Below the pieces are notes generated by a model. That model searched no databases. It was not told the DNA's origin and worked only from the letters and a program-made list of their open reading frames with translations. Below are positions 28,939-37,680 of a stretch of DNA of 64,000 bases, one piece after another. The position numbers and the translations under genes were made by a program. Source of the stretch: Burkholderia sp. (lineage in GTDB: Bacteria; Pseudomonadota; Gammaproteobacteria; Burkholderiales; Burkholderiaceae); assembly GCA_030151225.1 (NCBI GenBank), contig JASLEG010000068.1:91336-155335 (forward strand), given 5' to 3'. The first letter of the stretch is position 1. Every line of letters starts with the position of its first letter.

Positions 28939-30379
28939 ACGTCAGGTCGCGCAGCGCCGCTTCGGCGCTCGCGTGGCGGAACACGAAGCCATCCGCCAGC
29001 AGCCGCGCCGGCGCCACGTGCTGGCCGTCGAGCAGCAGCTGCGCCATCTCGCCGGCGGCCAGCCGCAGCGGCGCGGCCGGCAGGTGGCACCACACGGGGC
29101 GCCGCAGCACGCGGCCCACGGTGCGCGCGAACTCGCGCTGGCTCAGCGGCTGCGGGGCCACGGCGTTGTACACGCCGCGCATGCGCTCGCCGAACAGCGC
29201 CTCGGCCACGATCCGCAGCACGTCGTCGCGATGGATCCAGCTCATCACCTGCGTGCCGCTGCCGAGCCTGCCGCCGAAGCCGAGGTAATACGGCATCAGC
29301 ATCGGCGGCAGCGCGCCGCCCGGGCCGAACACCACGCCCAGGCGCAGCACCACCTTGCGCACCGGCATCGCGTCGAGCGGCGCGGTGGCCGCCTCCCAGC
29401 GCCGGCACAGCTCGGACATGAAACCGGCGCCGGCCGCGCTCGTTTCGTCGAGCCGCTCGGCGGCGTCGCGCACGCCGTAATAGCCGATCGCCGAGGCCTG
29501 GATCCACACCGCGGGCCGCTGCGTGGCCGTCGCCACCCAGCGCAGCAGCGCCTCGGTCACGCCCACCCGGCTCGCGAGCAGCACCGCCTGGCGGCGCGCG
29601 CTCCAGCGCGGGCCCAGCACGGGCGCGCCGGCCAGGTTGATCACGGCGTCGAAGCGCTCGTCGCGATGCAGTCGGTCGATCGACTCGATGCAGCGCGCGC
29701 GGCCCCGGAAGGCGTGGGCGGCCGCGAGCGGCGAACGCGCGAGCACGGTCACGGCGTGGCCCGCGTCGAGCAGTTGCCGGACCAGCGCCTCGCCGATGAA
29801 GCCGGTGCCGCCCGTCACGAGCACCCGGCGGTGCGGCTGCCCCGCGAACGGATTCGGCGGCGGCGTGCGCCGCGCCAGCCGCCGCGCGGCCAGGCCGTCG
29901 CGCACGCCCGACAGGCCCACGCCGAGCGCGAACACCGTCAGCACCCAGCCGCGCCAGCCGAGATCGATCGAGGCCAGCGCCGTGGGCTGCCTGGACCACG
30001 CCCACAGCTGCATCGCGTAGAGGCCGAACAGCGCGCCGCCGTTGATGGCCAGCACGGTGTGCGTGATCCGCTCGGTGGCAGGCAGCTTGCGGCTGCCGTC
30101 CTCCACCACGAAATCCCAGAGCGTGAGCAGGATCTCCACCGCGATCAGCGCGGCCACGGCCCGGACCCACGCGCCGTGAAAGGCCAGATTCGCCATCGCC
30201 GCGAACAGCAGCGCGTAGAGCAGCGCGCGCACGCAGTGGATCGCGAGCTCGCGGCCGGCCTGCGCGCGGTGCGCGAGATCCTCGGTCAGTTCGTGGTGAT
30301 AGAGCGTGTCGAACGCGCCGAGGCAGCCCTGCACGAGCAGCAGCGCGATCGCCCAGTCGAAGGCGGGCAAGGTGTTCAT
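28928..30379 (-). CDS. TIGR01777-type NAD(P)-binding epimerase fused to a membrane domain
   Basis: 483 residues. The N-terminal 170 residues hold four hydrophobic helices with a histidine-containing start (GAFDTLYHHELTEDL). From about residue 185 an extended short-chain-dehydrogenase domain begins (RVLVTGGTGFIGEALVRQL), with INLAGAPV and SAIGYYG as in TIGR01777/YfcH proteins. Members are predicted sugar-nucleotide epimerases without known substrate. Fusion to a membrane domain would hold it at the inner membrane. Its start overlaps the DCC-family gene stop by ATGA, so the two are coupled. Confidence 0.82.
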   Translation of the reverse strand: MNTLPAFDWAIALLLVQGCLGAFDTLYHHELTEDLAHRAQAGRELAIHCVRALLYALLFAAMANLAFHGAWVRAVAALIAVEILLTLWDFVVEDGSRKLPATERITHTVLAINGGALFGLYAMQLWAWSRQPTALASIDLGWRGWVLTVFALGVGLSGVRDGLAARRLARRTPPPNPFAGQPHRRVLVTGGTGFIGEALVRQLLDAGHAVTVLARSPLAAAHAFRGRARCIESIDRLHRDERFDAVINLAGAPVLGPRWSARRQAVLLASRVGVTEALLRWVATATQRPAVWIQASAIGYYGVRDAAERLDETSAAGAGFMSELCRRWEAATAPLDAMPVRKVVLRLGVVFGPGGALPPMLMPYYLGFGGRLGSGTQVMSWIHRDDVLRIVAEALFGERMRGVYNAVAPQPLSQREFARTVGRVLRRPVWCHLPAAPLRLAAGEMAQLLLDGQHVAPARLLADGFVFRHASAEAALRDLTFRP

Positions 30380-31305
30380 GCGCGGTCCGCCTTCCAGAGC
30401 CAGGCGAGCGGCGGCACGAGCAGCAGCAGCGCCACGGCGTCGATCGCGACGTTCACCATCACGCCGGCCCGCCACGAGGTGGCGATGTCCTGCGGCGCCC
30501 ACAGCAGCAGGCCCGCCAGCAGCCAGCCCCAGATCGCGCGCTGCCGCAGGCGGTTGCCGAGATGCACGAGCGCCAGCATCCACACGCCCGCGCACTGCAC
30601 GGTCGCGCCGAACAGCGCGAGCCACCAGAGCTGCTGCGCGCGCGCCGAGGCCGGCACCTGCGCGCCGCCCCAGAACTGCCGCTCGATGGCGGCGTGATAC
30701 GGCGCGAGCACCGGATGCGCGGCGAGCAGCGGCAGCAGCACGCCCACCGCCAGATGCGCGACGGCGGCCGCGTAGAGCCAGAGGACCAGCCAGCGGCGCA
30801 GCGCATGGCGCGGCGGGCGAGCCGAGGATATGGCAGCGGATGGGCTTGCCGGCGCGGGGTTCGCCGACGCGGCGGCGCCCTGCCCGCTGCTCAGGAATGG
30901 ATTGCCGATCGGGCACGCGCCGTCGTCGCAGGCCGGTGCCGGGCGGCCGCCGAAGCGGCTCGACAAGGCATAGCGGTTGCGGGCCAGCACCCGGTACCCG
31001 GCGGCGCACGCCGCGCGCACGCCCGGCACGCGCAGCGGCCAGACCGCCCAGCCGCGCCCCACCGCCGTGCAGGCCGCGATCAGGCTGTCGATGCCCGCGA
31101 GCACCCGGCCGTCGGCCGTGCGCGCGTGGATCTCGCGATTCAGCGCGGCCAGCCCGACGCCGAGCGGCGCGGGGTCGAAGCCGACGGCGGCGATGTCGAC
31201 GAAGGCGAGCCGGCCTTCCGTGTCCCAGCGCGCGAAGCGCTGCATCTGGGCCGTGCACAGCGCACAGCGTCCATCGAAATACAGTTCGAGCGCGATGCTT
31301 GTCAT
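30376..31305 (-). CDS. DCC-type thioredoxin-like protein with C-terminal membrane domain
   Basis: 309 residues. The N-terminal 130 residues carry the DCC motif FDGRCALC, a thioredoxin-like CxxC that gives the DUF393 family its name, and a later ACDDGACP cysteine pair. A Gly/Ala/Pro linker leads to about four membrane helices from residue 170. The protein could exchange thiols or electrons at the inner membrane; no substrate is known. It is coupled to the epimerase gene by a stop/start overlap. A perfect 10-bp inverted repeat lies 48 bp upstream of its ATG. Confidence 0.82.
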   Translation of the reverse strand: MTSIALELYFDGRCALCTAQMQRFARWDTEGRLAFVDIAAVGFDPAPLGVGLAALNREIHARTADGRVLAGIDSLIAACTAVGRGWAVWPLRVPGVRAACAAGYRVLARNRYALSSRFGGRPAPACDDGACPIGNPFLSSGQGAAASANPAPASPSAAISSARPPRHALRRWLVLWLYAAAVAHLAVGVLLPLLAAHPVLAPYHAAIERQFWGGAQVPASARAQQLWWLALFGATVQCAGVWMLALVHLGNRLRQRAIWGWLLAGLLLWAPQDIATSWRAGVMVNVAIDAVALLLLVPPLAWLWKADRA

Positions 31306-31714
31306 GACGAGTCCCTTCCCGACGGGTGTCGGAAATGCATCCGATTTTTCTAAAATTTCTGTAACGACAGAAATTTACGAAATAACGGAACTTCATGTCA
31401 AGCGGTTTGCCTCGAAGGAGGCGTCCGCCCTGCATCGCGCAAATTCAGCTATACAAACGGATTCAGGCGCGTAGGATGGGAAGCTTGCGAAGCCGCATCG
31501 TCGGTTGCACCGCATCCCTCCGAATTCGCTGCGCGGGCCACGCCATCCGCCCGTTTCCTCCTTTCCTCACTGCCCCTGTCGCTGTCGCCGCCTTCGCGGC
31601 GCATGCTCGACCGTCGCGTTCGCAGCACCGCATCCGGCGGGTACGTGTCCGTACCCGCCGCCTCATCCCGTTTGCCTCGCTCCGGCCACCTGCCGGAGAT
31701 ACCGGAGTCGCACC
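31306..31714. other. Intergenic region with operator-like palindrome
   Basis: 409 bp between divergent genes. The only structure seen is the inverted repeat at 31353-31376. The rest is unremarkable; several frames cross it but none has a start signal or homology. Confidence 0.55.
31353..31376. promoter_or_regulatory. Perfect inverted repeat, candidate operator
   Basis: AAATTTCTGT (31353-31362), spacer AACG, ACAGAAATTT (31367-31376): ten perfect base pairs, AT-rich, 48 bp upstream of the DCC-protein start. It may be a repressor site for that operon. The half-site spacing of 4 excludes a classical LexA box. Confidence 0.55.
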
Positions 31715-32107
31715 ATGAATTCTTCACGCCTGCTGCAATCGATCCCCGACGACGCCCCGGCGCTCGCCGGCCTGCCGCCGCCCCTGTCCGCCACGGAACG
31801 TGCCGGACCGGCCTGCGCGATCGGCGCACCGTGCGAGGACGGCGCCACGCGCCTGCTCGTGCTTCCGGCGAACGTGGCCGGCACACCGGCCGCTGCCGCC
31901 GCCGCCCCGCCGTTCCGGGTGGATCCCACCCCACGCCGGGCCGACGGCGAATACATCGCGCATGCGCGCATCAGTTCGAATCGAGCGGACGGCACCGAAT
32001 ACGACGTGCATTTCAGCCGCGACCTGGCCGGCTTCGACCGGCGCACCGACGCCATCGCCTACGCGCGCAACTGGGCGCAGGCCTGGGTGCAGGCGAATTA
32101 CCGCTGA
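31715..32107 (+). CDS. Small hypothetical protein conserved in Burkholderia-like genomes
   Basis: 130 residues. The N-terminal half is low-complexity and alanine/proline-rich. The C-terminal 50 residues look folded (EYIAHARISSNRADGTEYDV, then FDRRTDAIAYARNWAQAWV) with a beta-hairpin followed by a helix, as in small Burkholderia DUF proteins. CGGAG lies 8 bases before the ATG at 31715. Function unknown. It is transcribed alone, toward the convergent LRR-kinase gene. Confidence 0.65.
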   Translation: MNSSRLLQSIPDDAPALAGLPPPLSATERAGPACAIGAPCEDGATRLLVLPANVAGTPAAAAAAPPFRVDPTPRRADGEYIAHARISSNRADGTEYDVHFSRDLAGFDRRTDAIAYARNWAQAWVQANYR

Positions 32108-32178
32108 GTGCCGGGGCGAGGCGAACGGCGCCCGCGTGGCGTCGCCGCGATCTCGACGGCTCGGCGGCGTTTGCGCGC

Positions 32179-33507
32179 TCAGCTCGACAATCCGCCGAGC
32201 CGCGCCACCACGGCCTCGAAATCGGGCCGCCCCGCCACGTCCTCGGCCAGGCACTCGGCCGTCAGTTGCACGAGCGCCGCCATCACGTCCGCGCGCCTCG
32301 CTTCCGTGCGCGCCACGAGTTCCTCGAGCAGGCAGCCGAACGCGCGCACCTCCACCCGCTGCAGCAGCGCGGCGCGCTTCGCGTCGCCCGTGTCGACGAT
32401 CGACGCCGCGCCGAAGTCGCCGAGCATCGCGTGGCCGGCGCCGTCGTGCAGGATGTTGTGCGCATACAGATCGCCGTGCACGATGCCGCGCCCGTGCAGA
32501 TGCGCGGCCGCCGAGGCGATGCCGTGCGCGATCCGCAGCGTGGTGCCGAGGCTGAAGCGCCGATCCTCGGGATAGACGTCGCGCGTGCAGCTATCGAAGC
32601 TCGGCGGCGCGGCCAGCACCTCGAAGTCGTGCTCGACGAGCGGCATCACGAGCCCCGTTTCGTCCATCGGATGCCCGGTCACGCGGCCCAGCGCGCCGAT
32701 CAGGTTCGGGTGCGTGCCCGCATGCAGGCACGCGGCCATCTCGCGATCGGGCAGCCCGTCGCTGGTCACCGCGCCCTTGAACAGCTTCACGGCCACCGCC
32801 TGCTGCGGGTGATGATCGGCCGACAGGCGCGTGGCGCGATGAATCACGCCCGAGGCGCCCTCGCCGAGCTTCTGGCCCAGCGCGAGCGTGGACCACGCGA
32901 TGTCGGGCACGGCGCTGCTCGCGGCGGCGGCCGCTTCGGCCGCACTCGCGAACGGGTTGCCGGCATAGGCCAGCCACGCGAGCCGCGGCAGCGCGAGCAG
33001 CCAGTCGGGCAGGCGCGCGAAGCGGTTCGCGGCGAGCCGCACGAGCTCGAGCCGCGTGCAGGCGGCCATCTCGTCGGGCAGCGCGGCGAGCCGGTTGCCG
33101 GCCAGCATCAGCTTCTGCAGCTCGGTGCAGGCGCCGAGCTCGGGCGGCAGCGCCTCGACCTCGTTGTCGGTCAGGATCAGCCAGCGCAGCCGTGGCGGCA
33201 GCGCGCCGGCCGGCACGCGGCGAATCCGGTTCGCCTTGAAGCCCACCATGCTCAGTTGCGCGCACTCGCCGAGCATGCCGGGCAGCTCGGTGAACGGATT
33301 GTTCGAGGCGAACAGCACGCGCAGCCGGTGCAGGCGCGGCAGGTCGTCGGGCAAGGCGCTCAGCGCATTGCCCGACAGATCGAGCACTTCCAGGGTATCG
33401 GCCAGCGCGAAGATCTCGCGCGGGAATTCGGTCAGCCCGGCGGCCAGCTTCAGGTGCCGCGCCCCCGCGAGCTGTCCGGACCTCAATTGTTCGACGGTGT
33501 GTGTCAC
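32179..33507 (-). CDS. Leucine-rich-repeat protein kinase
   Basis: 442 residues. Residues 15-185 hold about seven leucine-rich repeats of 22-23 residues (LEVLDLSGNALSALPDDLPR; LQKLMLAGNRLAALPDEMAA). Residues 208-440 are a eukaryotic-type kinase: glycine loop GEGASG, Lys241 in AVKLF, Glu256, HGDLYAHN with Asp346 and Asn351, and GDFGAAS with Asp364. All phosphotransfer residues are kept, but the HRD arginine is glycine, so activation-loop control should differ. No signal peptide or membrane segment is seen, so it is cytosolic or an injected effector. The start is GTG at 33507 with no good Shine-Dalgarno. Target unknown. Confidence 0.85.
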   Translation of the reverse strand: MTHTVEQLRSGQLAGARHLKLAAGLTEFPREIFALADTLEVLDLSGNALSALPDDLPRLHRLRVLFASNNPFTELPGMLGECAQLSMVGFKANRIRRVPAGALPPRLRWLILTDNEVEALPPELGACTELQKLMLAGNRLAALPDEMAACTRLELVRLAANRFARLPDWLLALPRLAWLAYAGNPFASAAEAAAAASSAVPDIAWSTLALGQKLGEGASGVIHRATRLSADHHPQQAVAVKLFKGAVTSDGLPDREMAACLHAGTHPNLIGALGRVTGHPMDETGLVMPLVEHDFEVLAAPPSFDSCTRDVYPEDRRFSLGTTLRIAHGIASAAAHLHGRGIVHGDLYAHNILHDGAGHAMLGDFGAASIVDTGDAKRAALLQRVEVRAFGCLLEELVARTEARRADVMAALVQLTAECLAEDVAGRPDFEAVVARLGGLSS

Positions 33508-33780
33508 GGCCGGTGGCGGCGGGCGCCGCGAGAGTGGGGAACGTGTCGATTCTAGCGGCTTCGGCGGCGCAGCAACAACGCCGCGAAAGCGGGCACGGCG
33601 CTTGCGCCATCACGTGGATCGGCCCCGTCGCGCCGCGCCCGTCAGGCACGTGCCACGTCACGGTCGGGCCCCGGCTGGTGCGTCGCAACACGCCGTGCGC
33701 CGCGCTCGCGCACCGCACGGCGAGCCACCTCGCGGCTCGCGCGTTCGGCCCACGATGTGCAAAGCCATTCACCGATTTAC

Positions 33781-33788
33781 AAGGAGGT
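33781..33788 (+). promoter_or_regulatory. Near-perfect ribosome-binding site of the transketolase gene
   Basis: AAGGAGGT complements the 16S rRNA tail completely and lies 8 bases before ATG 33797. It fixes the start and excludes the 247-codon upstream extension of the frame. Confidence 0.85.
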
Positions 33789-33796
33789 CTCCCGCC

Positions 33797-35866
33797 ATGT
33801 CATCCGGTTCATCCGCCACGCCCCCCGCCAACACCGCGCCGAAGACGGTGCCCGCTCCGCGCAACCCGCACCTGCGCGAGATGGCGAACTGCATCCGCTT
33901 CCTGTCGATGGATGCGGTGCAGAAAGCGAACAGCGGCCACCCCGGCGCGCCGATGGGCATGGCCGACATCGCCACGGTGCTGTTCCGCGACTTCATGAAG
34001 TTCGATGCGGCCGACCCGCACTGGATCGATCGCGACCGCTTCGTGCTGTCGAACGGCCATGCCTCGATGCTGCTGTACAGCCTGCTGTACCTGACCGGCT
34101 ACGAGGACATGACGCTCGAGCAGCTCCAGCAGTTCCGCCAGGTCGGCAGCAAGACCGCCGGCCACCCCGAATACCGTCACGCGAACGGCATCGAGCTGAC
34201 CACCGGCCCGCTCGGTCAGGGCATTGCCGAATCGGTGGGCATGGCGCTGGCCGAGCGCATCCTCAATGCGAAGTTCGGCGACGCGCTCGTCGATCACTAC
34301 ACCTACGTGTTCCTCGGCGACGGCTGCCTGATGGAAGGCATCAGCCAGGAAGCGATCTCGCTGGCCGGACACCTGAAGCTCGAGCGCCTGATCGCGTTCT
34401 GGGACGACAACTCGATCTCGATCGACGGCCCGACCAAACTCGCCGTGTCCGACGACGAGATCGGGCGCTTTCGCGCCTCGGGCTGGCGCGTGATCGAGAT
34501 CGACGGCCACGACACCGATGCGATCCACGACGCGATCCTGCAGGCTCGCGAAGGCGACGGCCGGCCCACCATGATCGCCTGCCGCACCATCATCGGATTC
34601 GGCTTTCCGAGCCGCGCCGGCACCCAGAAGGCGCACAGCGACGCGCCCGGCCCGGAAGAGATCGCCGGCGCGCGCAAGCTGCTGGGCTGGGATTCGCCGC
34701 CGTTCGAGATTCCCGCGCCGCTGCTGAAGGAATGGCGCGAGATCGGCGCGAAGGGCGGCGAGGCACGACGCGCCTGGGCCGAGCGCCTGGAAGCGGCGCC
34801 CGACGAGCTGCGCCGCGAATTCGAGCGCCGCAACGAGGGGCGCCTGCCGGCCGACTGGAAGGACGCGATCGCGGCGGTGCGCGCGGGCTTCGTGTCGGAA
34901 GGCGGCGAGACGGCCACGCGCAAGGCCAGCGGCGCGGTGCTCGACCAGCTGTTCGACGCGATCCCCGAGCTGCTCGGCGGCTCGGCCGACCTCACGCCGT
35001 CGAACAACACGAAGGCGCGCGCGCAGACCGAGATCAAGCCGGGCCAGTACGACGGCTCGTACGTGCATTACGGCGTGCGCGAGCACGGCATGGCCGCGGC
35101 GATGAACGGCATCGCGCTGCACGGCGGCCTGATTCCGTACGGCGGCACCTTCCTGTGCTTCTCCGATTACTGCCGCCCGGCGATCCGGCTCGCGGCCATG
35201 ATGCGCATTCGCACCGTGTTCGTGATGACCCACGATTCGATCGGCCTGGGCGAGGACGGCCCGACCCACCAGCCGGTCGAGCATCTGGCCGCGCTGCGCG
35301 CGATCCCGCACCTCGGCGTGTACCGGCCGGCCGACGCGGTGGAAACGGCCGAATGCTGGGAGCTGATCCTCGATCAGCCGCGCCGCGCGGCGCTGATCGC
35401 GCTGTCGCGCCAGCCGCTGCCGCTGCTGCGCGGCGGCGATGCCAGCGGCGACCGCAGCAACCGCTCGGCGCGCGGCGCCTACGTGCTGCACGAGGCCGAG
35501 GGCGGCCCGCGCCGCCTCACGCTGCTGTCGACGGGCTCGGAGCTGCACCTGGCGGTGCAGGCGCGCGAGATCCTGCAGAAGGAGGGCGTGCCCACCGCGG
35601 TGGTGTCGATGCCGTGCCGGCTGCTGTTCGAGGAACAGAGCCCGCAGTATCGCCGCGAGGTGCTCGGCACCTCGCCCGCGCGGGTGGCCGTGGAGGCGGC
35701 CGTCGAGCTGGGCTGGGATCGCTATCTCGGCACCGAGGGCCGCTTCGTGGGCATGCACGACTTCGGCGAATCGGGAAAGATCGACGACGTGTACCGCAAG
35801 TTCGACATCACCGTGGACGCGGTGGTGCAGGCCGCGCGCGAGGTGCTCGACATCACGGCGAGTTGA
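33797..35866 (+). CDS. tkt: Transketolase
   Basis: 689 residues, full length. It moves two-carbon units between sugar phosphates in the pentose phosphate pathway using thiamine diphosphate and Mg. Visible are the N-terminal MDAVQKANSGHPGAPMGMAD, the cofactor motif GDGCLMEGISQE, GLGEDGPTHQPVEHLAALR with the histidine of the pyrimidine domain, and LSRQPLP. A complete Shine-Dalgarno implies strong translation. It stands alone here, without other carbon-fixation or pentose genes, and may be a second copy of the chromosome-1 gene. Confidence 0.95.
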   Translation: MSSGSSATPPANTAPKTVPAPRNPHLREMANCIRFLSMDAVQKANSGHPGAPMGMADIATVLFRDFMKFDAADPHWIDRDRFVLSNGHASMLLYSLLYLTGYEDMTLEQLQQFRQVGSKTAGHPEYRHANGIELTTGPLGQGIAESVGMALAERILNAKFGDALVDHYTYVFLGDGCLMEGISQEAISLAGHLKLERLIAFWDDNSISIDGPTKLAVSDDEIGRFRASGWRVIEIDGHDTDAIHDAILQAREGDGRPTMIACRTIIGFGFPSRAGTQKAHSDAPGPEEIAGARKLLGWDSPPFEIPAPLLKEWREIGAKGGEARRAWAERLEAAPDELRREFERRNEGRLPADWKDAIAAVRAGFVSEGGETATRKASGAVLDQLFDAIPELLGGSADLTPSNNTKARAQTEIKPGQYDGSYVHYGVREHGMAAAMNGIALHGGLIPYGGTFLCFSDYCRPAIRLAAMMRIRTVFVMTHDSIGLGEDGPTHQPVEHLAALRAIPHLGVYRPADAVETAECWELILDQPRRAALIALSRQPLPLLRGGDASGDRSNRSARGAYVLHEAEGGPRRLTLLSTGSELHLAVQAREILQKEGVPTAVVSMPCRLLFEEQSPQYRREVLGTSPARVAVEAAVELGWDRYLGTEGRFVGMHDFGESGKIDDVYRKFDITVDAVVQAAREVLDITAS

Positions 35867-35900
35867 AGCGCCGAACCGGTGCAGCCACGACGCGGCGGAA

Positions 35901-36572
35901 TCAGACGTTCTGCGGGAACAGCGCACGGCGCGCCGTGTCGTCCATCGTGGTGTCGAGCTGGAGCGGCTCGATCAGCGCCTGGGTGCGCGCGGCGGCCGGG
36001 CGTGCCGCGATCTCGGCCACGAGCCGCCTGACGTTCGGATAGGCGGTGAGCCCCGCCTCGCCGAACAGGTAGGCCGCGCCGCGCGCCCAGCCCCACAGGG
36101 CAATGTCGGCGATCGAGTAGGTGTCGCCGGCCAGGTAGCGGTGCCTGGCCAGATGGCGGTCCAGCACCTCGTAATGGCGCTCCACCTCCTTCATGTAGCG
36201 GTTGCGCGCATAGGGCACCGGCTCCGGCGCGTAATGCAGGAAGTGCACGGCCTGCCCCGAGAACGGCGACAGGCCGGTGGCCACGAACTGCAGCCACGAC
36301 AGCGCCGCCGCGCGTTCGGCCGCCGCCGCGGGCAGCAGCCTGCCGGTCTTCAGCGCGAGGTGCAGCAGGATCGCGTGCGAATCGAACACGATCTCGCCGT
36401 CGTCGTCGAGCGCGGGCACCTTGCCGTTCGGATTGACGCGCAGGAAATCGGGCGCGTGCTGCTGCCCCTTGAAGATGTCGACCACCTCGATCTCGAACGG
36501 CAGCTGCAGTTCGTTCAGCGCGAGTGCGACCTTCATCGGGTTCGGCGACGGATGGAAATAGAGTTTCAGCAT
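35901..36572 (-). CDS. Glutathione S-transferase family protein
   Basis: 223 residues. The N-terminal thioredoxin-like domain (MLKLYFHPSPNPMKVALALN; NPNGKVPALDDDGEIVFDSHAI) binds glutathione through the DSHAI turn. The C-terminal helical domain includes YSIADIALWGW, the N-capping motif of the family. It is the last of three leftward genes headed by a metallo-hydrolase under a LysR regulator, so it probably conjugates or isomerises an intermediate of that pathway. Confidence 0.9.
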   Translation of the reverse strand: MLKLYFHPSPNPMKVALALNELQLPFEIEVVDIFKGQQHAPDFLRVNPNGKVPALDDDGEIVFDSHAILLHLALKTGRLLPAAAAERAAALSWLQFVATGLSPFSGQAVHFLHYAPEPVPYARNRYMKEVERHYEVLDRHLARHRYLAGDTYSIADIALWGWARGAAYLFGEAGLTAYPNVRRLVAEIAARPAAARTQALIEPLQLDTTMDDTARRALFPQNV

Positions 36573-36654
36573 GATGCGGGTTCGTTCCTGTCAGGTAGCG
36601 TGATCAACAGCGTCGTGAAAGGTTGCGGATGCAACCGGTGATCGCGCGGGCGGC

Positions 36655-37626
36655 TCAGTCCGCCTCGCGCATGAAGGCGGCCAGTGCGTCGAAGGCGATG
36701 CGGCGCGGCCGCTCGAGCACCAGCATGTGGGTGGCCCCGCCCACCTCGAGCCAGCGCCGCGACGGCGCCGAGCGCAGCTCCGCGAACAGCGCGCGAGCCA
36801 GCGGCAGCGGCACGTCCACGTCCCATTCGCCGTGCACCAGCAGCACCGGCACCTCGATCTCCGAGGGCGCGTAGAACGGCTTGCCGGCCGTCCAGAACTG
36901 GCGGATGTCGTGGATCGGGCCGTTCGGCGCGCGGAAGGCACGCTGCTCGCGCAGCGCCGGGTCGGGCTCCTCGTCGAGCACGCCGGCGAGCCAGGCCTCG
37001 AAGGCGCCGGCCGGAATCAGCGCGTCGCGCTGCGCGGCCGGCGCGGCGTCGAGCCAGCGCTGGCGCGCCGCGTCGGGACGCACGATGCGATACGCACCGA
37101 GCTCGCCACCGGGGTCGATCGGGATCGGCTCGCGGCTCAGCCATTGCGGCGCGATCAGGCCGAGCCGGCGCACCTGGTGCGGATGGCGCGCCGTGTAGGC
37201 GCCCGTCACCGTGCCGCCCCACGACATGCCGATCACGTTGAGGCGCGCGAGGTTCGTGCCGTGCAGCACGAAGCGCAGCGCCGCGCCGAAATCGCGCACG
37301 CCCGTCTCGGTGCCGCCCAGCGGCAGGTTGCGCTCGGGCGGCTGGGCCATTTCGGGCGGACGCGTCGAGCGGCCGTAGCCACGTGCGTCCACCGCGTACA
37401 CGTCGAAGCCACGCCGCGCGAGATCGTCCATGAAGGATTCGCCTTCCACCGGCGTGTCGTAGAGGCTGCCGGCCGAATAGGTGGCGCCGTGCATGAGCAG
37501 CACCGTGTCCGCCTCGCCGAAGCGCTGCCGGCCCGCGAGCCGCTTGTTGCGCACGTACAGTTCGATGCCGGGCGTGTCGCTCGGGATCGCGAAGTGGCGC
37601 GTCTCGATGTCGTGATGCTGTGTCAT
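36655..37626 (-). CDS. Alpha/beta hydrolase
   Basis: 323 residues. The serine nucleophile is in GMSWGG, the acid is likely in HGEWDVDVP and the histidine in GGATHMLV; the oxyanion strand LLMHGATYSAGS precedes them. It probably hydrolyses an ester or carbon-carbon bond. It is middle gene of the LysR-controlled operon, 54 bp after the metallo-hydrolase and 82 bp before the GST. Confidence 0.88.
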   Translation of the reverse strand: MTQHHDIETRHFAIPSDTPGIELYVRNKRLAGRQRFGEADTVLLMHGATYSAGSLYDTPVEGESFMDDLARRGFDVYAVDARGYGRSTRPPEMAQPPERNLPLGGTETGVRDFGAALRFVLHGTNLARLNVIGMSWGGTVTGAYTARHPHQVRRLGLIAPQWLSREPIPIDPGGELGAYRIVRPDAARQRWLDAAPAAQRDALIPAGAFEAWLAGVLDEEPDPALREQRAFRAPNGPIHDIRQFWTAGKPFYAPSEIEVPVLLVHGEWDVDVPLPLARALFAELRSAPSRRWLEVGGATHMLVLERPRRIAFDALAAFMREAD

Positions 37627-37680
37627 GAGGATTCCGAATGATGAATGACGGGACCGGGGTGACGGGAACGCCGTGGATGC

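Noticed and set aside
31353..31376. LexA (SOS) box
   Set aside because: CTGT and ACAG are separated by 4 bases, not the 8 of the LexA box.
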